A stretch of DNA of 62,565 nt from Proteromonas lacertae (GCA_002245135.1 NGBS01000622.1:1-62565); one strand, 5' to 3'. Positions 1-12,917 are shown, counted from the first letter of the stretch. Numbers and translations: made by a program. Notes: a model not told the origin generated them from the letters alone.

Positions 1-2779
1 ATGTTTTGATATATCATCAGATGTCATTACTTCAACATTTTTATTAGTAACATCAACTATACATCCCTTCACTTTGTTATTCTTACCAATTGATTCTTTC
101 TTAGCTAATGCACTAGTTCTAGCATCTGAAAATCTATTAGATTGTTGTTCTACAGATATTGTCATATTTTGATTAAATACAGACATATAATGATTACTCA
201 TTGAATTGTTCGATTGTTGTGGATATATTCTATTACTAGCGATCTTTTAAATCTGTTACTATTATTATTCTTTAAACTAGCAACTCTGTCAATTAACATT
301 CTATCATTATTTGGATGTAATAATTGGATTTTATATTTTACAACTGTTTTTCCTTCATATGGCAATAGATCAAAATCACTCAACCATTCTGCTATTGATT
401 CTGCAGTTTGACTATAGGCAGTTTGTAAATATGAAGGTATAATATTATTTTGGATATAATTCTCAACAAAATATAAGCTGGTCTAAATATGGCATATGTT
501 GTTGGATTTAATGTCATATTCTTATCTAATTCATCTTTTATTTTTTCATCTATTTCAATCTTTTTAATTCCATTTTTATCAAAATAGGTTGAATAAATAC
601 TTTGTATTGGTAATGTTGTTGTTGAATCTACTATCTTTTGACTAAACATTTTATTCATAGTATCAAAAAAATGTAGGTAAGAGTCTTCCTTGATACTTTT
701 CATATATAATTCAATATATAACTTATAAAACGATCACCTAACATACTTGAAATGATAATATATTTTCTGATCTTTATTCATTAATAACAATGAAACAGAA
801 CATACTAAAAATAAGAAAATGTAAATAAAGAATGGAATATAAACGAACAAAAACCTATCTTTCATTGTAGATTCACCATTTACCATGTATATAATACTAA
901 ATGTAGTATATATAATTCCATAGAGAATATTAAACAAAGATCCAATTTTCATTGATCTTGTTGTTGATTCATTTCCAAACATTAACGAATAAATTGAACC
1001 AAAAACAATATAAAACATTAACGAAAAGTGGATAACAGATGGGATAATTCTTTTATATGATTCATTGTCATTATCTACCAGAAAACAGTTACTATAAGAA
1101 TAAACTGTTATATTATCATAATTGACATGATGAGTCTGATAAAATGGAGTTGATAAAACAATTAATAAGATTTGACATAGCAATAATGGTATGAAATACG
1201 ATATAATTGTATTTTTTCCATTTATTATAGGATATAATTCCTTTACATGTACTTTTCTATATATATAAATATAAATAAAACATATATATATTTATACTTT
1301 AATATTATATTTGACTAAGCATGCTAGTATATAGAATATAATGACTTCACCAATATTTGTACCATACATATATCCATAACATCCTTGTTTAGAAGAACTA
1401 AAAAATCCAAATATAAATGTAATAGAATATAACAACAATCCAATGAAATTGAAAATAATAAATTGACTGAATAAATATCTGATATGTAATGAGAAATATA
1501 TTCATAAATAATGACAATGTAATCATTGAAAATATGATGAATAGATATAAGATAATTGTTAATGTTGTTATTGTTGAATTATTACTCAGATTATCACATT
1601 CTATTTCTATTTTATTATTATTGTTATTATTATTATTACATATATCTGGATAAGAAGGTATAACTTTAATAATTCTTTTGAAATCATTACATGATTCATT
1701 TGGTATAAATTTACTGTATTTTGCTTGACAAACTATTTCAATATAATAATGATAATATATATATTTATACTTGATTCTGTAATATTATAACAATGTATTA
1801 ATCTTCATTATCACCATTATTACTCTTTATTCTAAAACAATATTTCTTATCAAAGCTGTAATTATCTTTAATATTAATATAAATATCATATTTCACTGTA
1901 TTATAACTACTTAATATCATATCTTTACTTACAGAATTGAAAATAATATTTGAATAGTGAATATTGTATATTATGTTGTTGTTGTTATTGCTTTGAATTT
2001 CAATTGATGAGATAATATGAGTTGAATTGTGTGGTTTTAATGGAGATACAATCAAATACCAAGATGGTTCTAAATTATCACCACTTGATATAACTGATTT
2101 AGGTGATTTTGAGTGAATTTTGCTAATATCTGTGATTTGTTTATATATCATAACGTTTTTATTTTCAATTTGACTTGTGAATAGGATTTTATTGTTATAA
2201 GCAGATATTTCTTTAGATGTGTCAAATTTTTTAATTCTATTCCTCTTTTATCATCACAACCCATTGATTCGTCAAATGTACTTTCGTCTATATACAGTAT
2301 AATATATCAATTAATATACATATCAATTTACAAGGTGATTCTATCTTAATGCCATAAATATCGTCAGTTGAATATAGTTTAATAAGACTAATTCTAAAAA
2401 TGTAATAAATGAAATATTATACGTTTTATAAAATGAGTTTATTACATCTAACTCTATTTGCTTCTCTTCAATTCTGCAATTTGAAGCATCAAGAAGTTTA
2501 ACAGTAAAATTTGACAATTTTATTATTGATTCATCCTTTTTACATGACTTTATCTCAACAATATTTGTGTTAGTCTCTTTAAATAAATACATCACGTCAT
2601 TGATATATTTCAGTTCTTTTATACTACTGTCATAATAGCCAGCACCTTTGTTGGTATTTGGAGTGTTGTAACTCCCTTCAGCTAACGATACAGAGAAAAA
2701 GATCTACAGGGTTAAATGAATGATATATCTACATACATAATTATAAACAACACAAATAAACACATAACTTATAACACAT
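1..2779 (-). CDS. Putative multi-spanning (about 7 TM) surface protein, partial
   Basis: Not recognised as a known family. On the minus strand a short secreted-type leader (ATG at 2777-2779, then an intron of about 66 nt) leads into a Ser/Thr/Asn-rich presumed extracellular part, spread over exons at about 2700-2300 and 2240-1798. Several hydrophobic segments follow: about three between 1560 and 1310, and four in the open frame 1183-734 (for example IIPSVIHFSLMFYIVFGSIY and VYIPFFIYIFLFLVCSVSLL). The tail from 703 to the left edge is hydrophilic and Asn/Gln-rich. An N-terminal ectodomain, about seven membrane spans and a C-tail suggest a receptor-like protein, which is inference. Frames change near 490, 210 and 2240 without an obvious GT-AG intron, so the model is approximate. 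The gene runs off the left edge. Confidence 0.42.
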
Positions 2780-2822
2780 TTTAATTACAAATTAAAAAAT
2801 ATAGAGAAAAACGATTTAAAAT

Positions 2823-2829
2823 CGGCTTG
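2823..2829 (-). promoter_or_regulatory. CAAGCC-type upstream element
   Basis: In the sense of the downstream minus-strand gene this reads CAAGCCGATT, about 45 nt before its ATG. A second copy (CAAGCCC) lies 16 nt further upstream at 2839-2845. The same core recurs before at least four other start codons in the window. Confidence 0.4.
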
Positions 2830-3097
2830 ATTAAAAATGGGCTTGTGTTTCAGTTTCAAAAATTTAAAAAATTTTTGTAATCAGCAATTCACTGTAAAAC
2901 ATCAATTATTATCAATTCATATATTTATTTTATTTGAATATAACTCAGTATTATATAATCAAACTATTCCAGTGGATAATTCAAAATATAAAATCCCAAT
3001 AGACAGTATTTATATTAATAGATAATATATTAACATATGTTATATCTACATTGTTAATAATAAATATTATTATTATATATATGTATAATAAAAGAAA

Positions 3098-3656
3098 TTA
3101 TAACTTATCATCTTCATCCTCACTAGGCTGGTTAATTGTACATTGACAAAATGGACAATAAGTTAAAGACTGTTCTTCTTTTCTCAAGACGTAGTAGCAA
3201 GACTCACATATTTTACCATACTTTTTGAATCTAATACCACAAGCATTACATAATGACTAAAGACAGAATATAAATATATAGTTAATATACCACGTCCTGA
3301 TTGAAAAATTGCAATTTGTGCCAACGAGGAGTCTTTCGTACAGAACAGGAAATACAAATCTAATTAAAATCATTATAAAATGAGTATACAAGTCCCTTCT
3401 TCTTCTTGTCATAGGAGTATACAGGTCTGTGTTTGTGTTGTACTATCTCATTGACAGTATCTGGTGAGGGAGGGCTAGATTTCTTAATTTCTTTTTCTTC
3501 AGTCTCAGGAGTCAACAGCACCAATTTTAATATATGTTTTATAGGTTCAGAAGGCATAATACTCCTATTACATATTACAAATAAATAAGATTACCTCTTT
3601 GGAGTAGTTTTTCTTCTTTTGTTTGAGATATTAGTGCATTCACTTGGTTGTTTCAT
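3098..3656 (-). CDS. GATA-type zinc finger protein
   Basis: Small putative transcription factor of four exons. Introns at 3565-3594 (30 nt), 3360-3389 (30 nt) and 3257-3290 (34 nt) are all GTA...AG, and their removal joins one frame. The spliced protein begins MKQPSECTNISNKRRKTTPK. The finger is assembled across the last intron: CISCSVRKTPRWHK, then LCNACGIRFKKYG. This is the C-x2-C ... TPxW ... CNACG pattern of GATA fingers, with a 20-residue loop against the usual 17-18. Loops of 18-20 are known in fungal and protist GATA factors. A second pair of Cys pairs follows (ICESC and YCPFCQC), so the C-terminus may bind another zinc. The acidic tail is EDEDDKL. Family assignment is strong; the target genes are unknown. 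Confidence 0.8.
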
Positions 3657-4018
3657 TAGTCTATAGCAAATAAATATAATGATCTTTATTAGATATGAAA
3701 TTTCGAGTTTTAGTTTCGATGGAAAAAGAAACAGCAGCTGGTTTAATACAAGAACGGTAGATACAATAGATAAAAATATAAGAACTATAAATACCTTAGG
3801 ATCGATGAAAAATAAGCTCTGAATTATATTAAAAAATAAGGATAATTTTTGTAAGTTGAAAAACTATTGATAAACAGTGAAACGAATAAATCAATTGGAA
3901 TTTTGAAATTTTTGAAACCGCAAATTTAATGATCAGATCATGGACATGTTCATAAAAATATATTCGTTATTCATTTTCATTTTCGCGCCAATTCATAATA
4001 TAATTTCATTTCTAAGAA
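3657..4018. other. Divergent intergenic region
   Basis: A+T-rich stretch of 362 bases between the divergent GATA-finger and Myb/U-box genes. It must hold both promoters. No open frame, RNA gene or clear repeat was seen. Confidence 0.5.
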
Positions 4019-5565
4019 ATGACTTCGCTGCTAGACTCCGAAGAATTAGCAGGTTTATCAGAAGAGCAGAAGGTATATTTATTCAATCGAATTACATAGA
4101 TAATGATACAATCAACTTTAAAAGGCCTTCAAGCAGAGTTTCAATGTTTTGCGCAAAAACATATTGAAGATCAGGTATTATTGTTTTTATTTATAAACAG
4201 ATTGAAACAATTAAAAATACATATCCTGACATACCGGACGAGGTTGCAAAAATAGCTATTAAATTATCCGAAGGGGATGAATTCAAGGCATTAGAACGGT
4301 TAGGAAATGAAAAGGATTTCAGAGAACAGTGTGAAGAGAAATATAAAGGAGAAAAGGTAGAACAAGAAAGCCAGCAACCTCCACAAATAACCAGAGCTCG
4401 AGTACCAGTACTAAAAGATGAAGAATATGTCTCAAATGAACAAAGTGATGATGATGATTATGATTGTCCAGCTTATCACATGCGAAGAAAGAAAGCAAAA
4501 AAGCCTCAAGATAAAACCAATGAGGCAGACTATGAATATGATTCAGATAATAGTGCACACAAGAAACGAAGGACAGTTCCAAGATTGACATTAAATGAAG
4601 CTTTATCAAAGTTAGAAGAATTAGATAGTACTCATCGAGTATTTGAACATAAAGATAATATGTTTTCACAACAAAATGCTGATGACAAAACTAATTCTTC
4701 GTCTTCTTCACCAGTAAGTGAAAAGAATGTAGATTCTGCAGAAGTTAAAAGTGAGAATACAGAAGAATCAGCTGTTACTAATATTCAACCAAAGAAAGGT
4801 GGAAAAAAGAAGATCAATTTACCAAAAACTGTGAAACGTTATAATAGTCAAGAATTAAGACAGTTGGGATGGAGTGATGCTAGAATTAGAGCGTATAACA
4901 ACAAAGATAAGAATCCAAATGCATATTATTATAGATTCAATGATCCAGGCATTCCACAAGCAACAGGACCATGGACAGAAGAAGAGAAACGAACATTTAT
5001 GAACAATATCAAACAGAGAGGTGTTAATTATGAATGGGGAACTTTCTCAATGAATATACCAGGAAGAGTAGGATATCAATGCAGTAACTATTATAGAGCA
5101 TTAATACAGAAAGGAGAGATAGAGGATAAGAATTATTACTTTGAAAATGGTAAATTGAAATTCAAATTTCATTCTCAAGAAAAAGATAAAGATGGTGAAG
5201 CTGGAACTCCAAAGCCAAAGAAAAACAGGCAGAGAAGAAGAACCACTAGAGCTGGAGATACAGAACTATATCTTAGTGAAGAAGATGAAAATGATGATAA
5301 AAATGAGAATATAGATACAAATGAAAATATAAACCTTTTACCTGATATGATTGATCCTGTTACTTGTACAGCTATGGTACAACCTGCAATTTCACCATAC
5401 GGACATGTCATGGATTATCAGTCTTGGTTGAAAGTATTAATGAAAGAACCGAAGAATATTTGTCCTTTCACTAAGAAAAAATTGACTCATAGGATGCTTG
5501 TAAAATTGACAATTGATAATATTGAAGATTACAGAAGTAAAATAATTAAAGACAATAAACTGTAA
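4019..5565 (+). CDS. Myb/SANT-like domain plus C-terminal U-box-like domain protein
   Basis: Three exons: start MTSLLDSEELAGLSEEQK, intron 4073-4099 (27 nt), intron 4175-4200 (26 nt), then one long exon. The first part is predicted helical, followed by an acidic, lysine-rich low-complexity linker with basic patches (KPKKNRQRRR). A Myb/SANT-like helix set sits near 4960-5150: GPWTEEEKRTFMNNIKQRG, then PGRVGYQCSNYYRALI. The C-terminal 70 residues look like a U-box: DPVTCTAMVQPAISPYGHVM, then NICPFTKKKLTHRMLVKLT and NIEDYRSKI. There the PAISPYGHV and CPFTKKKLT blocks replace zinc ligands. The likely role is a chromatin or DNA-bound E3 ubiquitin ligase; domain calls are by eye. Both introns lie in the first 60 codons. 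Confidence 0.78.
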
Positions 5566-5673
5566 TAAGTTTATTGATTTAATATTTTATAAATCATAAC
5601 ATCGTCTTTTTTATATTAAGTGTTTGTTCTATTCTAACATGAGAATATCATTCAGAAATTAAGAAAAAATAAA

Positions 5674-6500
5674 ATGAGTGTAATTCAATGTCAAAATGAC
5701 ATTGGATGTGTAATTAAAGAATATCATGCTAACAACAATATTAATAGGTTCAGTAGTGTATGTCTTTGATAAAGACACATATAATAAAGTATATTATCGA
5801 ATATATTGGTATATAGGTATATAATTTAGGTAGTTTTGGTAGAGGTAGTTATTCAAAAGGCAAACCAGAATATATACCATCTTGTGATGAATATTTGATT
5901 GTATGGTTATTATTTTAATCAATAGCTGTCACATGAAGAAACAATCCATCTTCTTACTCAAAATTTAATTCAAGTTTGCTATAAAAACAATGATATTGTA
6001 TCATTCATCGATTTGTGGAAGTTATTTTCTTCTAATTATGTAAATAACCAAATCCCATTTATTTTAAGATATGCAGTTTATAATCACTTGAAGAAAATGA
6101 AATTGTATAATAATATATTTGAAGTATTGTTATATTTACTAGATATCCAAAAACTGGATTAGCTACAGGTTGTGGTTATCTCATATACAATGAATCTCCG
6201 GAAGTACAACATTCTGCTTATTTATTATTCATTAATTATAAAAATTCATTATCTTATGAAGAAATACAGAATTTAATTAGAATCAGTACAAACATAGGTA
6301 AAGCAGTGATTATAGCAAATATTGAGATAAAAGATGAGAATATATTCAATGAAATGATTAATAAAATAACAGATATAACATCATTGCAACAAGTAGTTGA
6401 TTTAATAGAGATTAATTTAAACTATTTGAGAGTATTTTTTGTTATTTGTTAATATTTATTGAATAGAGATGTATTTTAAAGGATTTAATAGCTAACTGAT
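5674..6500 (+). CDS. Hypothetical multi-exon protein
   Basis: Not recognised. ATG at 5674 (MSVIQCQNDIGCVIKEYHAN), then at least four short introns. Readable exon pieces are GSFGRGSYSKGKPEYIPSCD (about 5831 on), LSHEETIHLLTQNLIQVCYK and the following helix-rich stretch to about 6120, then RYPKTGLATGCGYLIYNESP to about 6427, and a last short exon ending in TGA at 6498-6500. No signal peptide or membrane span. The first one or two splice junctions (5750-5831) are uncertain. A further open stretch at 6500-6678 (MRKAISSPLEVDIVSKSMNR) could be a continuation in another frame. Evidence for coding is the codon-like composition and the standard GTA..AG introns. Confidence 0.42.
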
Positions 6501-6821
6501 GAGAAAAGCAATAAGTTCTCCACTGGAAGTAGATATTGTAAGTAAATCTATGAACAGAACAATCGGTACAGCCAAATGTATATTAAAAGATAATATTATT
6601 ATCATCATTATTTATAGAAAGACAGTTCCTGATACTTCATTCAATAATCAAATTCTTAATCTTAATAGAATAGAATAGAATATAATAATTTAGTTTAAAT
6701 AAGTTTATTATTAGTATATCATGATATGTATATTTTTTGTACGAAATAACATTCATACATTAATTCCAATTAAAAAAACACGTGTTTTTAAAAATTCTGT
6801 TAAATTCTTTAGTTTATTATC

Positions 6822-8469
6822 ATGTCAAATTTAAGGCCATTCTTGGCTATTTTAGGTGGGTTTTTAATACATTTAACATTGGGAGCAGTATATTCATGGG
6901 GTAATCTCAGTTTATATGTTATTTCATATATCAGAAATAATGGATCTCCTGTATTATTCATTCTTTTTATATTTATATAGTCGATTGGTAAAAATATATC
7001 TGTTTGGCCATTCGCTATGTCATTATTTGGACAAGTATTCTAATTTCATAATTTATAAACATAGTCAGCATTTATGCCTTTGGGAGGTTTAATGGAGAGA
7101 AGATTTGGTGCTAAAATTACTATGGCTATAGGATGTACTTTGCTATGTGCTAGTTTATTTGTTACTTCTCTTGTTTGTTACAATTTCGTTGGTTTAATAT
7201 TGATATATGGTTTGTTAGCAGGATCTGGTTCTGGAATAGCATATTCTAGTCCAATGTCTGTTTGTATGAAATGGTTACCTAAATACAAAGGTTTGATAAA
7301 TGGAATAATCGTAGGTGGTTTTGGTTTAGGATCCTTTGTCTTTAGTCAAATTCAGTTGGCAATAATAAACCCAAATAAAGAATCACCAAGTGATGTATAG
7401 TTTATCTATATATCATGTGAATAGGATGGATACTATTCAAAAGAGCAAGTGAAAAATGTCCCAAAATTGTTTTTAGTGACAGGTGGAATTTATGTTTGTT
7501 TAGAATTACTTGGTTGGTTAATGATAAGTTTACCAGATAAAGAAACCAGTGAAAAAATCGAAATGTCACTGAATCAATCAAATTCAAAAGAGAATGTAAA
7601 TAAAGAAAACAAAGAAAAAGTGATTAATTCAATTGATATTCTTTCAATCAAAAGTGAAGAAGAAAAATCAGTAGAAAATGAACTTCCAATATCAAATCCA
7701 CTTTCATTACACTCTTCAACAATCAAAAGTAATAATTCATCTCCAACAAATTCTCCTGTTGTTGATGATGAAAGAGAAATAACAATAAATATAAAAGAAA
7801 AACCAAATGATGAGATAAATAAAGAAGAAGTAAAAGATCATGTTTATACAGTTAAAGAAGCAATAAAATCATATAAGTTTTGGATAATTTGGTTAATGTT
7901 TATGGGAAATGGTGTAGCTGTAAGTATAATGTCTTCCTATTGGAAAGTTCAAGGAGTTGATAGAGTAACAAGTGATGATACATTTTTAACATGGACTGGT
8001 TCAATTAGTTCCATATTTAATGCAGGTGGAAGAATAGTGTGGGGTGAATTAGGTGATATAATTGGTCAAAGATTGACTTGTAGTATATTGGGTATAGTAT
8101 GTGGAATATTACAATTTTCATTTTATTATATAAGAAACAAAGTGTTATATTCAATATATGTATGTTTGAGTTTCTTCTGTTTTGGTGGATTCTTTGGAAT
8201 GTATCCTACAATGACAGCTATTGCTTTTAAAAGAAAGAATTTCAGTATTATTTATGGATTGATATTCACTTCTCAAAGTATGATTATTTAGATATTTATA
8301 TATTTGAATAGTTGTTTCAAATCTATTTTCAGCTATTTTTTCTCAAATTTTATTAGATAGTATTGGATTATTGGGAATATTTATAATGGTTGGTGGCTTT
8401 GTTTCATTTTCTTTGATTTTAGTTTTATTTTATCCATCACAAGCAAAGAATGTGAAAAATGGAAAATAA
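6822..8469 (+). CDS. MFS transporter, oxalate/formate antiporter (OFA) type
   Basis: Major facilitator with 12 predicted spans, five exons. The start is MSNLRPFLAILGGFLIHLTL, and the GAVYSWGN motif of span 1 is typical of OFA/monocarboxylate-type porters. Introns are about 30-36 nt each: near 6946-6979, 7036-7065, 7397-7426 and 8280-8315, all GTA...AG; the splices join GSP-SIG, GQ-SAF, PSD-GWI and SQ-VVS. The first half holds the signature MPLGGLMERRFGAK, and the GSGSGIAYSSP stretch is typical of this group. A long hydrophilic Ser/Asn/Glu-rich loop (about 7530-7840) separates the two six-span halves. The end is YPSQAKNVKNGK. The substrate is probably a small carboxylate, which is inference from family. 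Location: plasma or organelle membrane. Confidence 0.83.
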
Positions 8470-8572
8470 ACTACGCATTATTTAATAATAAATTATTTGT
8501 TTTGATTATTTTTTATTAAAAATAATAACAATAACAATACAATAATGTGTATAATATTATATGTAATTTATT

Positions 8573-11111
8573 CTAATTGGAATTAGATATTGCTTGTCTT
8601 CTTTGTTGAGCTTTCAACACTATTTCTTCATTCTTCTTTTCAGCAGCTTTGTTTGTACTTGTCGAAATCTTTCCATTGTTTTGATCAATTATTAAAGGTC
8701 TTGTCCAAGCATCTCCAGCTTTAGGTTTTTGATTCTTAAAATCTCTAAAACATTCTACCCATCTCTTCGCTGTTTCTACACTATTTTCACCTTCTACTTT
8801 CATCACAATCTTTCTCTCTTTATCACCTGCTTCAAATGCTTTGATTGAAGAATCTCGAACTTTCAATATCAATGTAAATTCACTACTTCCATCTTTATAT
8901 TCAATTCCATTATAACAATCTAATGGAATACTTTGTTTCTCATCAATATATACTTTACCATAATAACTAGGAACCATCGAATCATAGATTCTCAATACAG
9001 CTGGTTCAAAATATAATACACAATATCTTCGCTGCCATTTTCCAACTACTCGATCTCGACCACTCTTTAATAAATAACCTTCCATTATTACTTCATAACT
9101 AAATGGTTTATAAATATCATCATCACTTATCTCATTTTCTTGTTTGATCTTTTCAATTGGAATTACTGTCTCCATTATCTTTTCACTCTTTTCTAAATCT
9201 TTCTTGTTTGTTTTACTTCCACCACTACTTGATAATGATACTACTAATATTGCTACGATTATTCCGATTATTAATACAGCTCCAATACATATTATTAATA
9301 TCACCCACCAATATTCTTCTGCCCAAGGCTTGGAATCGTTGCTAGATGGAGGTGTATCTACTGATTCAGATGAGAAATAATCATCAGCTTTTCTAATATC
9401 TAATTCAATTGCTTTTTCAGTTACTTTTTTTACAGCATCTCTTACATTTGGTAACGAAACTAACTGCTGTAATTTTTCACCTAGATGAATTGTTAATAAT
9501 TCAACTGGAACTTCTAACGTATCTGGTTTTGAATTATCATTACTTGGTCCTATTATTGATAAAAGCACATTACCAAATTGAATTGGATCAATTTCTCCAT
9601 CATCGAATAGTGTATCCCATTCAAAATCTTCACCTAGTATTCTATTACTTTCACCTTGACTGTTGTTATAATTCTCTACATATGTAAACTCTTTCTTAAT
9701 CATATTACCTCTACTACCATCATCTTTGTATTTATATGGACCTCCAATAAAAATAGCATTTATCATATCATCAAACTCTGCTTTTAAGTCATCATATTCT
9801 TTATCACTACCTCCTTCAAATTTATAAGTTACTTTTATTTTTGTGCAGTATTCTTTTTCTTCAGTTCTTCCTCCACAACATAATCCTTGAGGATCAAAAT
9901 TATACTTTTCATTACATACTCTTGAGTAATAGTATTTATATCTCCTTCACCTGATATATTAACTTTTATTGGATATATACCTGTTTTGTCTTGGTTATTA
10001 TAGTTGATATATAAATCATTCCATGTAAATACAGATTTAAATTCTTTTGGTTGAACTTTTGTTTTAATATCACCTTCTGTGATGTTATATCCTTCTTCTT
10101 TTATATCATCAATTTTCATTCTTTTAGTATTCAAAAATTCTTTTAAATCTTCTTCTGTATAACCTGTGATTGATGGATATTCTAATCCTATGACAATCTT
10201 AAATGATTCTGATTCTTTGACAGTTTTTGGTACTCTTGATAACAAGTTACTAATGCCATTTGGTTTATAATCTACAACTTCTACTGTAAAGGATGTTGAA
10301 CCATTTTTATACCCTTCAGCACTGCAATTGATGTAACAAGTAGTAGTTTTTAACTCTGCACTTGTTTTGACTGTAAAATTACCTTCTTCTGTATGGCTAA
10401 TTATATCATCAGTAGTATTACAATCAAACCCGAAATATGTAATTTCATTATCATCATTTGCTTTTATTTTTAATGGATTTATATTCTTTTCAACTCCACT
10501 TTTAATGAATATATATGAATCTCTTTCATATGGACATTTAAGTTCAGTTTCTTGTGTAGTTGGTGTTGATCCTGTAGCTGTGGCTTCTAATGTTGTTGTA
10601 CTTTCTGGTGTTGTTGATGGATGAGTTGTTTCTGGTTCATCTCCTTTATCAGTACCTGTATCTCCATCATCTCCACCAGATGTTGTTGTTGTTGCTTCTG
10701 GAGTTGTCTTTCCAGTATCATTTGGTTCAGTTGTTGCTCCAGTAGATTCGGTTGTTGGAGCTGTAGATCCTGTTGTAGCTGGTGTTGTTGTTACATCAGC
10801 TGTTGAACTAGTACTTCCTGAAGGTTCATCATCTGATCCTGTACCATCCAATTCTCTTTCTTCATCAATATTAATACGTTTCTTAACAATTAAATCTTCA
10901 CCTTCATTTGAATTACTATGTAAAAGTAGAGATGCGTGTTTATACTCAACTATTTTTGAGGAAGGTCCATGATTCACTACTTTTAAAGGATTTTTATTCT
11001 GATCTTTTCTTAGATCACTAAAGCCACTTACGCAAACGAAGATTAGCGCAAATATGCATACTATGATATAAATAATGTATTTATACTATAGTAAATGTTT
11101 AATTTACTCAT
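8573..11111 (-). CDS. Type I membrane protein with mucin-like stalk and cytoplasmic PH domain
   Basis: A tiny first exon (ATG at 11109-11111) spliced over a 47-nt intron gives the signal peptide MICIFALIFVCVSGFSD. Next comes a Thr/Ser/Gly/Pro-rich stretch (about 10550-10850), probably O-glycosylated. A Cys-containing ectodomain follows. Near 9890-9990 the frame changes; a 32-nt GT..AG intron would restore it and expose DPQGLCCGG and EYCTKIKVTYKFEGG, though a one-base error is also possible. One membrane span follows (WWVILIICIGAVLIIGIIVA), then a linker and a PH-like domain: MEGYLLKSGRDR, KWQRRYCVLYFEPAVLRIYD and a C-terminal helix AKRWVECFRDF. Likely a surface receptor or adhesin that reaches phosphoinositides or partner proteins through the PH domain. 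The ectodomain is not recognised. Confidence 0.72.
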
Positions 11112-11459
11112 TATTAAGCGCAATAGAGAATGAAATTTGTTACAACTCAACTGCTATGCAATGATTGGTTTAATTTTATGAAACGGTCAATAATGTGAAT
11201 GATGAATCAGTTATTCTTTGATCCAACTTTTTTAAACTCACAGTTTATAAGAACTAGAAAGAGTATGAAATGAAAAATATGAAAGTGCGATATAATAGCA
11301 ATTATTTAAACAGTTTTTCTGTTTGTTAAGCTTTTGTTAATTATTTTTTATTAAATTCTCTTTCCATCATCCTATTATGTTTATATACAAAAAAATAAGC
11401 ACAGTGAAGAAAATAAACATTTAAGAACTATAATTCGATTTGTATATTTTTTTACCAAA
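11112..11459. other. Intergenic region
   Basis: 348 bases between the PH receptor-like gene and coiled-coil gene A, both on the minus strand. It must hold the receptor promoter and the 3' end of gene A. A GATTGG (inverted CCAAT) is present near 11162. Nothing else was recognised. Confidence 0.4.
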
Positions 11460-12917
11460 TTAATACTTCCCTTCTTTCTGTATCTGTTCAATTTTGGCAT
11501 CATAGAGATTTAACATTGTAGTTATCCACTCTTGCAAAGCACCAATACAACGACTATACTGGTTCACATCATTCACATCAATATTCTTAACAGCATTTCT
11601 TATATTTTCTAAAATTGGAGCATCATAAGCAGTCATATGTTCTTCAATATCAAATCTTGAAAATTCAATAACCAAAGAATAACCATAGAAATTCTTAAGA
11701 TAATTCCACTGACTCATTTCAGTTATATTCATATCAAACTCTTCTTCATTAATATGATCTGTCAAGTATAAACCACACATTAATATCTTTAATGGACCAG
11801 GTCTAGGCATCTTATCATACCTTCTAATCTCAGCAAATTGTGATCTCAATGATAAAATAGTTTTTACAGCATATCTCACTCTTCTTTTTAAAGTACTCAT
11901 TCTTCTAGCTAAATCATCACTTGGACTATCTTCATCCATCGGAAATTCACCATCAAACGACTATATTTTTAGTAATATAATACAAAATATATATACAAAT
12001 GAAGCACTATTTCTTCTAGAAGTCTTCAATAATTGCATTTGATAATCTGCAGTTTGATCAGACAAATCTTCAATCTTTTGTCTTGTTTCATTAATTTCTT
12101 TTTCCTTTTTCGCATTTTCAGTTTCTATATCTTTTGCTCTTACTCTCAGCGATGTAATTTTTTGACCAATTAATCTCACTTTCTCATTTCTATCTCTCAA
12201 CTCCTTTTGAAGTTCTTTTTCCATATTATCCTTCTCTCTCAAGTTCTGACGGAATTCTTCTAATTGTTTCTTTAAGACTTTATTATCTTTTGAAGCTTCA
12301 CTTAATTGATTATCTTTCTTCATTATTTGTTCTTTTAAATTAAGTATACGACTTTTATCATTACGAAGGAAGTTCAATTTTGATTCTAAATCTTCGTTTT
12401 TCTTTCTAAAATCGTTGATTTTCTCTTGTAACAACTTTACTCTTTCTTTTTGAGCTGCAATTTCTCTCTCTTTGTGATGAGTTCTACAATAATTCCATTT
12501 CTTTATTAATTCATCTAATTGACCTTTTAAACGAGTTATTGTTTTAATATCTACCAATATTTCTCTTTGTAACTGTGACTTTTCTGCATTTAAGGATTTA
12601 ATCACTATTTTGTTTTCTTTTAATGCATCATTTAATGATTTCATATCATCTTGTTGATTTTCTATTATTTGTACTTTCTCACTAAGAGCTAAAGCGTTTT
12701 CTTTACGTTTCACTTCCATTTCTTTCTTATATTGCGCTATTGTCTCATTCACTTGCTCTAGTTCATTTATTACTATATCTTTCTGTGATCTTCCATCCTG
12801 AAAAGCTTCATGTTTCGATTCATTCTCTTTTCTTATCTTATCAATTTCTTCTTGGAGTATGCCGGTCTTTTTAATTTCTTCGTTATATTTATATTCGAAT
12901 GTGTCCTGATTAGACAT
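11460..12917 (-). CDS. Coiled-coil protein A with C-terminal dynein-stalk-tip-like domain
   Basis: Two exons joined over a 36-nt intron (11961-11996), giving about 474 residues. The N-terminus (TFEYKYNEEIKKTGILQEE) matches the family signature F/Y-x-Y-x-E-x-L...L-Q shared with B-E. Residues of about 10-300 are continuous heptad coiled coil, interrupted by the family motif KKWNYCRTHHKEREIAAQ. The last 150 residues are a folded domain: VRYAVKTILSLRSQFAEIRR, then GPLKILMCGLYLTDHI, a Trp in QWNYLKNFY, EFSRFDIEEH, and YSRCIGALQEWITTMLNLYD. This order of landmarks matches the dynein stalk tip (AVxxI...EI+S...PP, a Trp after the third helix, NF, then RAS...W...Y). No AAA motor is present and the chain ends about 15 residues after the domain, so there is no returning helix. 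The domain assignment is by eye. Confidence 0.78.

Noticed and set aside
2837-3025. Plus-strand open frame (MGLCFSFKNLKNFC...) between the first two genes
   Set aside because: 62 codons, no domain, no splice context, A+T-rich filler composition; it overlaps the promoter of the minus-strand gene starting at 2779.
9890-9960. HAP2/GCS1 gamete fusogen, suggested by DPQGLCCGG
   Set aside because: Only this one short motif fits. The flanking sequence, the short ectodomain and the PH domain do not match HAP2, which has many more conserved cysteines.
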